A DNA stretch of 53,141 nucleotides from an uncultured Alistipes sp. (GCA_900544195.1 UQUJ01000014.1:1-53141); one strand, 5' to 3'. Counted from the stretch's first letter, positions 33,073-42,952 are shown. A program made the numbers and translations. The notes: a model not told the origin generated them from the letters alone.

Positions 33073-36000
33073 GGTACAAACTAATCCTATTGGCATCAAT
33101 GATGATGCTCATGATGGCGGGGTTCACTACTCCGTCAATGGGACAGATCACTGTCTCGGTGAAAGACAAGCCCCTCACGGAGGTCATGCCTCTTGTCGAG
33201 AAACAGGGCGGATTCAGATTCTTCTATAGCAACACCCTTCCGGATCTCGATGCCAAGGTCACCCTGTCCGTGGAGAACGCCGGCATCCCCCAGACTTTGG
33301 ACAAGATGTTCGCCGGCCTGAGGATCGCCTACGAAATCAGGAACGAGAAACTTGTCGTGCTGACCGCACGTGAGGACAGCCGCCAGCAAGGGAAGAGCAA
33401 CGGGGACAACACCGTTTCCGGTACAGTCCTGGACAAAAGCGGACAACCTGTGATCGGACTCACCATCAGGGAGAATGGCACAACCAACGGAACAGTGACG
33501 GACGAGAACGGAAGATGGTCGCTGAAGGTTTCCAAAACGGATTCCGAACTCATCTTCGAGTCCTTGGGCTACAAGACATTACGCATCAAGGCTGCCGGAA
33601 GGCAGACTGTAAATGTCACAGTCGAGGAGGACACGACCTTGCTTGACGAGATTGTAGTCGTGGGTTATGGTGTCCAGAAGAAAGTCAACATCTCGGGATC
33701 GGTGTCTTCCGTGAAGATGGACGACATCCTCCAGGATCGCCCGGTGTCCAATGTGGCCTCCGCACTGCAAGGCGCTATTCCTGGCCTTTACGTGACCACA
33801 GGCTCCTCAGGAAACCTTCCGGGACAGACCGGGAAGTCCCTCCAGATCAGGGGGACATCCTCATTCTCAGGAAGCTCCAATCAAGTCTCCGGCATCTCGC
33901 CGCTTGTCCTCATCGACAACGTCCCGGGAGACATCGACGCGCTGAATCCGGATGACATCGAGTCCGTGACAGTCCTGAAAGACGCCTCCTCATCAGCGAT
34001 CTACGGTGCCCGCGCCGCCGCCGGCGTGATACTGATCACCACCAAGAGCCCTAAGAAAGCCGAAAGGATCTCTATCTCCTACAACGGAAGCATCGGTTTT
34101 ACCAATGCCGTGAACACACCTGAAATGGTTGACATCGCGACATACATCGGTGTCTACAGGGACGCGTTCAACACCAACACCTACGGTGCGGCGCAAGACC
34201 AGAACTTCGACAAATGGCTTGAATACCTCAACCTCTACAAGACCAACAAGTCCGCACTCTCATCACAAGGAACGCTCTACGACAATGGAATATTCGTACC
34301 TGACTCCGACGGACTCAGGTACTACCTCACAGAAGAGGATCTCTACAAAAGGATGATGGAGACCGGAATAGTGGAGAACAACAATGTCTCTGTCAGCGGA
34401 GCCACCGACAGGATAAGGTTCAGGATGTCTGGAAACAACTTCCGTGAGAACGGCCCGTTGGCAGGACGCAAGGACACCTACAGCCGTACTTCCGTGAACG
34501 GCATGATCCAGGCCGACATCACATCCTGGTTCACACAGGAGCTGAATTTCTATTTCACGCAGCAGCATAGGAAGATGCTCATCGACGAGTCAGGCTCCCT
34601 GTACGGCGTGAGGAACTTCAATTTCATGCCGGACGGACCGGATCCGGTGCAAAAAGACGGAAAGGAATATTACATCCGCACTCCGAGGAACGTGATCGAC
34701 CGCGCCAATGCCGCGAAGACGACCATCGACCAGCCACGTATCTTCTCAAAATCAACGATAAGACCGTTCAAGGGAATGGAGGTTGTCTTCGAATATACCT
34801 ACCAGAAGAATCTCACCAACTTCAATTACGATTCCGGAAAGTATTTGTTCACTGACATCCAGCTGAACTATACCACCGATCCGACGCACGACTATTCCAT
34901 CGCACGTCATTACAATGACTACCGCAGCGCTATCAACGCGTATGCGACCTACAGGTTCGACATCGCCGGCAAGCATCACTTCTCAGTGATGGGCGGATTC
35001 AACCAGGAGTACTACAACTACGAATGGTACAACACCAGGGCGGAGGATCAGGCTTTCCTCAACATTCCTTCGATGAGCAACGCGCAAGGACAGGTCAAGA
35101 CAGCCGACAGCTATCTCAACTACGCCCTGCGAAGCGCTTTCGGACGAATCAACTACAACTACGACGAGCGCTATCTTGTTGAGTTCAGCGGACGTTATGA
35201 CGGATCATCCAAATTCCCGAAAGACACCAGATTCGGTTTCTTCCCTTCATTCTCTGTCGCATGGAACGCCACGAACGAGGCGTTCATGAGCGGTACACGC
35301 CGGTGGTTGTCAGAACTCAAGCCAAGGTTCTCCTACGGCTCGATCGGCAACCAGACTTCCGTGGGCTACTATGACTACTACTCCACCATGGGGCTGAACA
35401 CCAAGAGCGATGTCTGGCTTAAAGGCACCGACGAGAGTTATGTCACATCAATCGGCATGCCGGGAATCGTCAGCGACTCCTTCACTTGGGAGACGATCAC
35501 CACCACGAACGCGGGACTTGACTTCGGACTGTTCGGCGGAAGCCTTGCCGGCTCGTTCGACTGGTTCAGGCGCGACACCAAGGACATTCTTTCCCAGAGC
35601 GTCGCCCTGCCGTCTGTGTTGGGTGACTCCGCTCCGATGCAGAATGTCGGAAAGATGCGTACCACGGGATGGGAGTTCCAGCTATCCTACAAAGGCAGCA
35701 TCGGGCGCGAGATCCTCTACAACGTAGGCTTCAACGTCTCGGACTACAAATCAAAGGTGATGAGTCTCAACTTCAACGAGGAAAAGAGCCTTGGCTACCT
35801 CTATGAAGGAATGATGGCCGGAGAGATCTGGGGCTACAGATGGGACGGCTTCTACTCTGTGGACGACTTCAAGGACACGGCGACCTGGCAGCTAAAGGAC
35901 GGCGTGACCGGAATCACCGGTTCCAGCCCGCGTCCCGGAGACTTCAAGTACAAGAACCTTAGGGACAATGAATATAGTGACGAGGACACCGGTATGATCA

Positions 36001-36593
36001 ACTCCGGCAAGGGAACAGCCAACAACCCTGGTGACATGACCGTCATAGGCAACAGTACTCCTCGTTTCCAGTACGGATTCAATTTCAACATCTCCTATAA
36101 GGGATTCGACCTCGGAATAATGATCCAGGGTATCGGAAAGCGCGACTACGCCGCGATCAACCCTTACACCTACACATTGAGCGCCTCGGATCCAGGCTGG
36201 TTCCCGGTCTTCGCAGGAACGACTGACTACTGGAAGCCTCTGAGCACCGACTCCGGCAGCCCGGACTACTACAAGGCCGCTGACAGCGGAGCCAAACTTC
36301 CGCGCATCTACGGAAGTACCATCAAAGGCCTCTCCAACGCCTCTTCCAACCGTTTGGTCAACGATCACATGCTCCAGAGCGCGGCTTATCTGAGGGTCAA
36401 GAACCTTTCACTGTCATATTCATTCCCTAAGTCGCTGATCGGAAAAGCCGGTCTGGGCGGCCTGAAGGTTTATGTCAGCTGCGAGAACCCATTCACTGTC
36501 TCGTCTCTTCCTAAGGGCATCGATCCCGAGACTCTCGGATGGTCCTACCCTCTCTACCGCACCGTGTCATTCGGCATGAACATCAAACTTTAA
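33069..36593 (+). CDS. SusC/RagA-type TonB-dependent transporter with STN domain
   Basis: Outer-membrane importer of oligosaccharides that works with a SusD lipoprotein. The 1,174 residues run in order: signal peptide to GQ at about 25; STN signalling domain (about 26-98, ITVSVKDKPLTEVMPLVEK); carboxypeptidase-regulatory-like domain (about 115-190, VSGTVLDKSGQPVIGLTI); TonB box region DEIVVVGYGVQKK; plug with DALNPDDIESVTVLKDASSS and AIYGARAAAGVILITTK; and a long barrel ending in FGMNIKL. The STN domain matches the FecR/ECF pair just upstream, so the transporter probably senses its own substrate. Confidence 0.96.
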   Translation: MRYKLILLASMMMLMMAGFTTPSMGQITVSVKDKPLTEVMPLVEKQGGFRFFYSNTLPDLDAKVTLSVENAGIPQTLDKMFAGLRIAYEIRNEKLVVLTAREDSRQQGKSNGDNTVSGTVLDKSGQPVIGLTIRENGTTNGTVTDENGRWSLKVSKTDSELIFESLGYKTLRIKAAGRQTVNVTVEEDTTLLDEIVVVGYGVQKKVNISGSVSSVKMDDILQDRPVSNVASALQGAIPGLYVTTGSSGNLPGQTGKSLQIRGTSSFSGSSNQVSGISPLVLIDNVPGDIDALNPDDIESVTVLKDASSSAIYGARAAAGVILITTKSPKKAERISISYNGSIGFTNAVNTPEMVDIATYIGVYRDAFNTNTYGAAQDQNFDKWLEYLNLYKTNKSALSSQGTLYDNGIFVPDSDGLRYYLTEEDLYKRMMETGIVENNNVSVSGATDRIRFRMSGNNFRENGPLAGRKDTYSRTSVNGMIQADITSWFTQELNFYFTQQHRKMLIDESGSLYGVRNFNFMPDGPDPVQKDGKEYYIRTPRNVIDRANAAKTTIDQPRIFSKSTIRPFKGMEVVFEYTYQKNLTNFNYDSGKYLFTDIQLNYTTDPTHDYSIARHYNDYRSAINAYATYRFDIAGKHHFSVMGGFNQEYYNYEWYNTRAEDQAFLNIPSMSNAQGQVKTADSYLNYALRSAFGRINYNYDERYLVEFSGRYDGSSKFPKDTRFGFFPSFSVAWNATNEAFMSGTRRWLSELKPRFSYGSIGNQTSVGYYDYYSTMGLNTKSDVWLKGTDESYVTSIGMPGIVSDSFTWETITTTNAGLDFGLFGGSLAGSFDWFRRDTKDILSQSVALPSVLGDSAPMQNVGKMRTTGWEFQLSYKGSIGREILYNVGFNVSDYKSKVMSLNFNEEKSLGYLYEGMMAGEIWGYRWDGFYSVDDFKDTATWQLKDGVTGITGSSPRPGDFKYKNLRDNEYSDEDTGMINSGKGTANNPGDMTVIGNSTPRFQYGFNFNISYKGFDLGIMIQGIGKRDYAAINPYTYTLSASDPGWFPVFAGTTDYWKPLSTDSGSPDYYKAADSGAKLPRIYGSTIKGLSNASSNRLVNDHMLQSAAYLRVKNLSLSYSFPKSLIGKAGLGGLKVYVSCENPFTVSSLPKGIDPETLGWSYPLYRTVSFGMNIKL

Positions 36594-36613
36594 CCCCTAA
36601 CAATCTGACAAAG

Positions 36614-38746
36614 ATGAAAAATCACATCATATATCCAGTACTATGCGTCTGGGCATTGTTCGGAATGACCTCCTGCAATGACAGTTTCCTCGACCTTTCT
36701 CCAAAGGGTGCGATCACAGACGCGACCGCATTCACCTCATTCGAGTCCTGCTCCGACTATGTGGCAAGTCTCTACGACGTGTTCAACGGCCACACCCTGT
36801 TCCAGGGACCCGCTCCTGTCAGCGGAGCTCTCGGAACATCAACAAGAGACACCTGGTCAGGACTGCTGACAAACTACGCCTCCGGCTGGGGCACCATTCC
36901 AAACGCCTACGCCAACCAGACTGTCACGGTTCCCGTCTCAAGCAGCACCTACACTTTGCCTTACCGATGGATCCGTCAGGCCAACATCCTGCTCGCACAC
37001 ATCGAGGAGCCGAAAGTGACCGACGCCCAGCGTAAGTACCTTGAGGCTGTCGCCAGATTCTTCAGAGCCTACTGCCACTACGCCCTTCTGGTCAATTACG
37101 GAGACTGCATCTACGCGGACGGACTTCTTACCGAGAGTTCGGAGGAACTGTACAAAAGCCGCGACCCTCGCCTGATGGTCGCCGACAGGATCCACTCGGA
37201 ACTCACATGGTGCATACAGAACATTCCTGACGAGATCGCGGAGGCGAACACCATCAACAGCACTGTCTGCAAGGCGTTCCTCTCACGTTTCTGCCTGTTT
37301 GAGGGAACATGGAGAAAGTACCATGGCATCAAAGAGGACGGTCAGTACATCTCCGGCCAGAAACTTCTTGAGGAATGTTTCGCGGTGTCCAAGGAACTGG
37401 CGGAAAAAGGAACACCTCTGTTCAGGGGCGACGGCAACGACAGGCACGAAGGCAGCGGCTGGGGTCAGATGTGGACTACCGATGACCTCGGGACGGTTCC
37501 TTCAGTGTTCCTCTATGTAAAATACGTCCAGGACATAAAGATGCACCGTCTGGGACATTTCCAGCACATAGCCAGCGCCTCTCTTGAGATGCCGCAGGCA
37601 ACAGTTGACCTTTATCTTACAAAGGACGGACTTCCTATTCACAACGCCGCCGTGGAATACTTCGACTACACCAAGGCCAACGGCTACACCAAGGCCTCGA
37701 AGCCGTACGACTACGCCAACTGCGACCCTTATCTGACATTCCGTAACAGGGATACCAGACTTGCCCAGATGGTCATTCCTCCTTACCACGTCAACCTTGT
37801 CGGCGTGAACGAAGGAGCGACGGACAACAGCAACTGCTGGGTACCGGACGACAGCGCGGACGGAAAGTACTCCGAGTACCTCGACCAGTTCGCCTACCGC
37901 GGTACCCAGGGCAAACTGAAGGACGGCAGGACGTACTGGTGCAGTCCGAACTTCAATCTCGGCTACCATCAGATCGAAACGCACAAATCCCTTCCTTCGA
38001 CCAACTGGGCGGGCAACGTTCTGGTCAATGAGCCTCACACCCAGGCTGTGAACTCACAGGACTGGAGCGGTGGAAAGACACAGTACGGTTCCGGCAAAGG
38101 ATTCCAGAAAGGCCACAGCGGCTATTTTGTCTGGAAGCACGTCGCCAACTGGGACCGCCAGTTCGCAAGCGGCACCGCCGATGTCTCTGACAAACCGGTG
38201 TTCAAACTGGAGGAGATTCTGCTCAACTATGCCGAGGCCGCGTTTGAACTGGGAAGATTCAACCAGGGTGTCGCCGACGCCACCATCAACAAGCTTCGTG
38301 AAAGAGCCGAGGTCGGAAGGATGGTTGTCTCCGCCATCGGAGAGGATTTCGATCCGGACAGGGACAAGAGCGTGGATCCTGTGCTTTGGGAAATCCGCCG
38401 CGAGAGGCTGATTGAGCTGATGGGTGAGAGCTTCTCGTTCGAGGACGTGCGCCGCTGGAAGAAAGCCGCGTGGTTTGTAAACAAACAGGCCTGCGGAGTC
38501 TGGGTTGACGCCGACAATGTCAGTGCGGTACGTTCCGGAACCGGCGGAGGCACAGGTCTTCTGGACAACAGCACAAGGCTTGAGGCTGACATCGCCACAG
38601 TGACGGCACAGGGAGGCGGCCACCTCTACTACTACCTCGATCCTGTGGTGGCCGGAAAGGGATGGAAAGATGCCTACTATCTGCAACCTCTTCCATCCGA
38701 GGAACTTCTCCTGAACAAGAATCTCGAACAGAACCGGGACTACTAG
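36614..38746 (+). CDS. SusD/RagB family glycan-binding lipoprotein
   Basis: Surface lipoprotein that closes over the SusC barrel and binds glycan. I start at ATG36614 (MKNHIIYPVLCVWALFGMTS-C), 25 codons inside the longest frame, as this gives the lipoprotein signal with Cys at 21. The mature protein begins CNDSFLDLSPKGAITDATAF, the standard SusD start. Tetratricopeptide-like helices include ANILLAHIEEPKVTDAQRKY and FFRAYCHYALLVNYGD. The C-terminal part has FKLEEILLNYAEAAFELG and EIRRERLIELMGESFSFEDV followed by RRWK, both hallmarks. 710 residues, on the large side. Confidence 0.95.
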   Translation: MKNHIIYPVLCVWALFGMTSCNDSFLDLSPKGAITDATAFTSFESCSDYVASLYDVFNGHTLFQGPAPVSGALGTSTRDTWSGLLTNYASGWGTIPNAYANQTVTVPVSSSTYTLPYRWIRQANILLAHIEEPKVTDAQRKYLEAVARFFRAYCHYALLVNYGDCIYADGLLTESSEELYKSRDPRLMVADRIHSELTWCIQNIPDEIAEANTINSTVCKAFLSRFCLFEGTWRKYHGIKEDGQYISGQKLLEECFAVSKELAEKGTPLFRGDGNDRHEGSGWGQMWTTDDLGTVPSVFLYVKYVQDIKMHRLGHFQHIASASLEMPQATVDLYLTKDGLPIHNAAVEYFDYTKANGYTKASKPYDYANCDPYLTFRNRDTRLAQMVIPPYHVNLVGVNEGATDNSNCWVPDDSADGKYSEYLDQFAYRGTQGKLKDGRTYWCSPNFNLGYHQIETHKSLPSTNWAGNVLVNEPHTQAVNSQDWSGGKTQYGSGKGFQKGHSGYFVWKHVANWDRQFASGTADVSDKPVFKLEEILLNYAEAAFELGRFNQGVADATINKLRERAEVGRMVVSAIGEDFDPDRDKSVDPVLWEIRRERLIELMGESFSFEDVRRWKKAAWFVNKQACGVWVDADNVSAVRSGTGGGTGLLDNSTRLEADIATVTAQGGGHLYYYLDPVVAGKGWKDAYYLQPLPSEELLLNKNLEQNRDY

Positions 38747-38792
38747 CCCCGGAATCCGTTCAGAAAGCCCGTCAGGCTTCACATAACCTTCG

Positions 38793-38830
38793 ACCGGAGA
38801 GACGGACAGCGCTCCTTTCCGCTCTCCGGT
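38793..38830 (+). terminator. Hairpin after the SusD-like gene
   Basis: ACCGGAGAG (38793-38801) and CTCTCCGGT (38822-38830) form a perfect 9-bp stem with a 20-nt loop and no T-run. Probably an mRNA 3' end or processing site between the SusD-like gene and the DUF4185-like gene. Confidence 0.45.
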
Positions 38831-38895
38831 TGTCGCTTATCAGGCGGAGGAACATAATCGGTCAAGTTATCTTTTGACAATAATCAAAGAAAAAA

Positions 38896-40140
38896 ATGAA
38901 AAGAGTAATTTTGCTTGCCAGCATACTGATGTCTTTCGGCATGGTGGCACAGACCCATCAAATCAAGAAATGCACATCATTTTACGGCGATGTAAAGGAT
39001 TACATTCTCTATCCGCAGGCCATACCTCCGTATGAAAGTTCCGACTTGATTGCGGAGGTCCTGCCCGACAGGTACCGCTACCACTCCGCCGAAGGAGACA
39101 TGTGGCCGTTGACCTGGGGAAAGGACGACTTCATCTACCTTGGCGCCGGAGACAACAAAGGGTGCAGCGTGAATGTCTGGCGGGCGACAACATATTCAAA
39201 ATTCAATCTCGGCCACATGACGCAGACTTCCGAGTGGTCCATGGACATGATCTGCGCCTCGCCGGCTCCCGACGATTCCCTGCTCGCCGCTGACAGCCGG
39301 CTGCAAGGTGTCAAACCGGCTGGACTGATCGACATTGACGGAACCCTCTATATGAGTTTCGAGGCCCAGAACTATGGGGATTTTCCATTGTTCCGCCGAC
39401 AGCACAACCTATTCGGATGGATCGCGGTCTCAAAGGACGGCGGCAGGTCTTTTGACAACAACGCCGTTCCGTTCGATTTCTTCGAGGGAAAGCTTTCGTC
39501 CTGTCATTTCCTTCAGTTCGGAAGGGGTTACGAAGGAGCCAGGGATGAATATGTCTACGCCTACTTCCCCTATGACGAGGACAATGGGGAGAGCTATTGG
39601 GAAAACAACGACGCCCTCCTGCTGGGAAGGGTGCCAAAAGACAAGATCCTTGAAAGGAACGAATGGGAATTCTTCGCATCGTCAGATCCTCTGAAGCCGG
39701 AATGGACTAAGGATGAGGCCGGTGCGAAACCGGTCTTCCGCTACTACAAGATGACCGGAGCCAACCACGTCGCCTACAATGCCGGTCTTGGACGCTACAT
39801 AATGGGCAACTACAGTTTTGTCGATTCAGAACTCCACCCAAGGCCGATCCATCAAGTGACCTATCCGGAAGCTTCGCGTTCACAGCTGACCCTCTATGAG
39901 GCTCCGGAGCCGTGGGGACCATGGAGGATCTTCCACAGGGACGATGACTGGGGAACCTACGGAGACTATCAGCCTAACTTTCCCACCAAATGGATGTCTG
40001 AGGACGGAAGGATAATGATGATGGTCTCCTCCGGTTCGTGGGATGATTACAACCTTGTATGCCAAAAGATCGCTCTTCGCCTTAAGGGTGACTCCGGCTT
40101 TCCTGCCGAAGCCTCAGGTTTTCTTTTCAAGGTCAAATGA
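38896..40140 (+). CDS. Secreted DUF4185-like propeller protein
   Basis: A 414-residue exported protein (signal MKRVILLASILMSFGMVAQ). The pattern DMWPLTWGKDDFIYLGAGDN, KPAGLIDIDGTLYMSFEAQN, IAVSKDGGRSFDNNAVPF, LLGRVPKDKILERNEWEFFA and MMMVSSGSWDDYNLVCQKIAL fits DUF4185, a five-bladed propeller fold. Some DUF4185 members are now known as endo-D-arabinanases (GH183); I cannot say that this one is. It follows the SusC/D pair by 149 bp, with a TATCTTTTG just upstream, so it may be expressed with the locus and act on the same glycan. Confidence 0.72.
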   Translation: MKRVILLASILMSFGMVAQTHQIKKCTSFYGDVKDYILYPQAIPPYESSDLIAEVLPDRYRYHSAEGDMWPLTWGKDDFIYLGAGDNKGCSVNVWRATTYSKFNLGHMTQTSEWSMDMICASPAPDDSLLAADSRLQGVKPAGLIDIDGTLYMSFEAQNYGDFPLFRRQHNLFGWIAVSKDGGRSFDNNAVPFDFFEGKLSSCHFLQFGRGYEGARDEYVYAYFPYDEDNGESYWENNDALLLGRVPKDKILERNEWEFFASSDPLKPEWTKDEAGAKPVFRYYKMTGANHVAYNAGLGRYIMGNYSFVDSELHPRPIHQVTYPEASRSQLTLYEAPEPWGPWRIFHRDDDWGTYGDYQPNFPTKWMSEDGRIMMMVSSGSWDDYNLVCQKIALRLKGDSGFPAEASGFLFKVK

Positions 40141-40180
40141 GAATACGGTGACGGCGGAAGGATAATGGGAGGACGGATGT

Positions 40181-40195
40181 CTGACATTATGTCAG
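40181..40195. promoter_or_regulatory. Palindrome upstream of grpE-dnaJ, candidate heat-shock operator
   Basis: CTGACAT-T-ATGTCAG is a perfect 15-bp palindrome ending 3 bp before the -33 box of the grpE promoter. It does not match CIRCE. Position suggests a binding site for a regulator of chaperone genes. Confidence 0.55.
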
Positions 40196-40198
40196 CGA

Positions 40199-40230
40199 TT
40201 CGGTTATTGGCAGACAATTTGATATCTTTG
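40199..40230 (+). promoter_or_regulatory. grpE-dnaJ promoter
   Basis: TTCG at 40199-40202 (one mismatch), 20 nt, TATCTTTG at 40223-40230. The leader to ATG40297 is about 60 nt. Confidence 0.7.
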
Positions 40231-40296
40231 CAGTCGCTTCGGATGGCCAAGGTTGCCATCCGGGGCGTTATTGTTGATAATTAGGAGAATCAAGAT

Positions 40297-40902
40297 ATGA
40301 GCAAAAAGAAAAACAAGGAACAGGAAGAGTTGAGGCAGTCCGCACAGGCTGCCGGAGAGGCAGAGAAGAAGGCTGACATTGAAAGCAAGGAGGAGACTCC
40401 CGCTGTGGACAAGGAGGCGAAGGAGATTGAGGAGAAACTCGCCAAACTGTTGAAAGAGAACGAGGAGCTGAAGGCGAGCGTTGCAAAGGAAAAGGATGAC
40501 TACGTGCGTCTGATGGCCGATTTCGAGAACTTCCGCAGGCATTCCGCCGAGGCGAAGCTGGAGCTTGTGTCCTCCGCTTCAGCGGACACGATCAAAGGCC
40601 TGCTTCCGGTTCTGGATGACTGCGAAAGAGCGATGAAAATGCTTGACGAGAACTCCAAGGACGAAGTCGCCAAGGAAGGCACTGCGTTGATATTCAATAA
40701 ACTGATGGCATACCTCAAGACCAGGGGACTGGAGGTCATCAAGGCCAAGGGGGAGAAATTCGACACGGATTTTCACGAGGCGGTGGCGCAGTTCCCGGTT
40801 CCCGAGGAGGACAAGAAAGGTCTGGTCTATGACGTGGTGCAGACCGGCTACACCCTTTCCGGCAAGGTCATACGCTACGCCAAGGTGGTTGTAGGAATAT
40901 AG
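40297..40902 (+). CDS. grpE: Nucleotide exchange factor GrpE
   Basis: Co-chaperone that releases ADP from DnaK. The 201 residues start with a charged, probably disordered and coiled-coil region (about 1-70, rich in Lys and Glu), then KDDYVRLMADFENFRRHSAE, the long-helix signature, and the beta domain with GLEVIKAKGEKFDTDFHEAV and GYTLSGKVIRYAKVVVG near the end. Full length. It lies 13 bp before dnaJ; dnaK is not in the window, as is usual in Bacteroidales. Confidence 0.96.
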   Translation: MSKKKNKEQEELRQSAQAAGEAEKKADIESKEETPAVDKEAKEIEEKLAKLLKENEELKASVAKEKDDYVRLMADFENFRRHSAEAKLELVSSASADTIKGLLPVLDDCERAMKMLDENSKDEVAKEGTALIFNKLMAYLKTRGLEVIKAKGEKFDTDFHEAVAQFPVPEEDKKGLVYDVVQTGYTLSGKVIRYAKVVVGI

Positions 40903-40915
40903 GAGGTTTCCGAAT

Positions 40916-42094
40916 ATGGCAGAAAAAAGAGACTACTACGAGGTGTTGGGGGTCGCCAAGACCGCCAGTGCCGATGAGATAAAGAAAGCATACAGGTCAG
41001 CGGCCATGAAATGGCATCCTGACAGGTGGGTGGATGGTACGGACGCAGAGAAAAAGACCGCCGAGGAGAAATTCAAGGAGGCCTCGGAGGCATATTCAGT
41101 GCTCAGCGACCCGGACAAGAAGGCAAAATATGACCAGTACGGATTCGCCGGTGTGGATGGTCAGGGGGCGCCTGACTTCAGCGGCGGGTTCGGCAACCTG
41201 AACGACATCCTGAACGATCTGTTCGGAGGTGGATTCAGCGGATTCTCCGGTTTCGGGGGATTCGGAGGAGGGACTCAGGGCAGAACCCAGCAGAGGGTCA
41301 TGAAAGGACGTGACATCCGGACAAGGATCCGTCTCACACTTGAGGAGATAGCCACCGGGGCCGAAAAGGAGATCACAATCGAGCGTAACAGACCTTGCCC
41401 GGACTGCGGAGGACGAGGGGCAAAGAACGCTTCCGATGTCAAGACCTGCCCGACCTGCAATGGCAGCGGCCAGACACAGCGTGTGGTCAACTCGCTGTTC
41501 GGGAGGACGATGACATATTCAACGTGCCCTCAGTGCGGCGGCGAAGGGAAGGTCATCAACAATCCTTGCCGCACCTGTGGCGGCACTGGTTTAGTCCGCA
41601 GACGCGAGACTGTAAAGGTCAAGATCCCGGCCGGTGTCGAGGATGGCATGCAGCTGACAATCAGGGGCGAGGGGCATGCCGCACCTCACAATGGCGTGAA
41701 CGGCGATCTCCTTGTGATCATCGAGGAGATTCCGCACTCATCATTGAAACGCGACGGCAAGAACCTGTTTTATTCGACGGTGATTTCCGTTACGGACGCA
41801 ATCTTGGGAACAGAGATCACAGTCCCTTGTCTGGACGGTTCGTACAAGGTGAAAGTCGATCCCGGAACTCAGTCCGGCACCGTGATGAAGCTTCGCGGAA
41901 AGGGACTCCCCGCCGTAAGCGGGTACGGAAGCGGAACCGGAGACCTTTACGTCAAGATTCTGGTATGGATTCCGAAGAGGCTCTCCTCCGATGAGAAAAA
42001 GGCGATGGAGGAGATGCGTACAAGCCGCTCGTTCACCCCGGATCTTTCCCGTGATGACAAGGCGCTGTTCGACAAGATGAAGAACATTTTCTAA
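40916..42094 (+). CDS. dnaJ: Chaperone protein DnaJ
   Basis: DnaK co-chaperone of 392 residues, type I. The J domain (about 4-75) has the HPD triad in MKWHPDRWVDG. A Gly/Phe-rich linker follows (about 85-125, GGGFSGFSGFGGFGGG). The zinc region has four CxxCxGxG units: CPDCGGRG, CPTCNGSG, CPQCGGEG and CRTCGGTG. Then the two substrate-binding barrels and dimer region. Stop and the next start touch (TAAATG), so the following lipoprotein is probably co-transcribed. Confidence 0.97.
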   Translation: MAEKRDYYEVLGVAKTASADEIKKAYRSAAMKWHPDRWVDGTDAEKKTAEEKFKEASEAYSVLSDPDKKAKYDQYGFAGVDGQGAPDFSGGFGNLNDILNDLFGGGFSGFSGFGGFGGGTQGRTQQRVMKGRDIRTRIRLTLEEIATGAEKEITIERNRPCPDCGGRGAKNASDVKTCPTCNGSGQTQRVVNSLFGRTMTYSTCPQCGGEGKVINNPCRTCGGTGLVRRRETVKVKIPAGVEDGMQLTIRGEGHAAPHNGVNGDLLVIIEEIPHSSLKRDGKNLFYSTVISVTDAILGTEITVPCLDGSYKVKVDPGTQSGTVMKLRGKGLPAVSGYGSGTGDLYVKILVWIPKRLSSDEKKAMEEMRTSRSFTPDLSRDDKALFDKMKNIF

Positions 42095-42952
42095 ATGAGA
42101 GGCAAATTAATAATCGGTGTGATGGCCTTCCTGTGCGTTTCGTGCGGGAGGGCTGTTTCCATTCTTGACAGCGACTTCAGTCTGGATCATGTCATTGAAG
42201 TCGAAGGCCGCCAAGGGGTCGCGACCGACGGGGATTTCTATTATATTTCAGGATCCACCGCACTCTACAAATACGACATGAAAGGCAACCTGGTCGCAAA
42301 AAACGAGAATCCGTTCAAGGATCTCCAACTGGAGTGCAACCACATCGGAGACATCGATGAATATGACGGTGAGATCTACGCCGGATGCGAGTTTTTCCTT
42401 GATGGGGTAGGCAGGAACATCCAGACTGCGATCTACGACGCCGCCACACTTGAATATAAACGATCCATCCCTTGGGTACCGGAATCAGGACAGGTGGAAT
42501 GCTGCGGCCTCGCCGTGGACAGAGACCGCCATGAGGTCTGGATGGCCGACTGGGTCCAGGGCTCAGAACTTTACTGCTATGACCTCAAGACCGGAAACTA
42601 TCTGAGGAATCTCACACTCAGCCCCGCCCCGCGACTCCAGCAGGGAATCTACTGCGTGGAGGGGCAGATGTTGATCTCATGTGATGACGGTGACGCGGAG
42701 AAAGGCGAGCCGGACAATATCTACAAGGCAGATCTCAAGACCGGCGAGGTGACACTCTACAGAAGCATGGACGACTTCATCCTGACCGGTGAGATCGAGG
42801 GGCTTACTATGAATCCAAAGAACGGGGATCTCATCGTGATGTCAAACAGGGGCGCAAGGATCATCCTTGGCATGCCAAAAGGTTTCTACCCAGGCTACGA
42901 CCGTGAGATCCACGACATCTACATCTACACTCCGGACAACAGCAAACGATAA
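42095..42952 (+). CDS. Propeller-type lipoprotein of unknown function
   Basis: A 285-residue lipoprotein (MRGKLIIGVMAFLCVSC, Cys at 17). The mature part looks like a beta-propeller of SMP-30/YncE type: repeated strands such as VATDGDFYYISGSTALYKYD, IYAGCEFFLDG, CGLAVDRDRHEVWMADWVQG and LTMNPKNGDLIVMSNRGA at roughly 45-residue spacing. No catalytic residues can be named. It starts immediately after the dnaJ stop, so it may share heat-shock control. The gap that follows (42953-43291) holds only short hairpins and the rplS promoter. Confidence 0.65.
   Translation: MRGKLIIGVMAFLCVSCGRAVSILDSDFSLDHVIEVEGRQGVATDGDFYYISGSTALYKYDMKGNLVAKNENPFKDLQLECNHIGDIDEYDGEIYAGCEFFLDGVGRNIQTAIYDAATLEYKRSIPWVPESGQVECCGLAVDRDRHEVWMADWVQGSELYCYDLKTGNYLRNLTLSPAPRLQQGIYCVEGQMLISCDDGDAEKGEPDNIYKADLKTGEVTLYRSMDDFILTGEIEGLTMNPKNGDLIVMSNRGARIILGMPKGFYPGYDREIHDIYIYTPDNSKR

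Noticed and set aside
39094..39196. Alternative promoters with TAnnTTTG-like words inside genes
   Set aside because: Such words arise by chance in coding sequence; I kept only those with a matching -33 box or a fitting gene start downstream.
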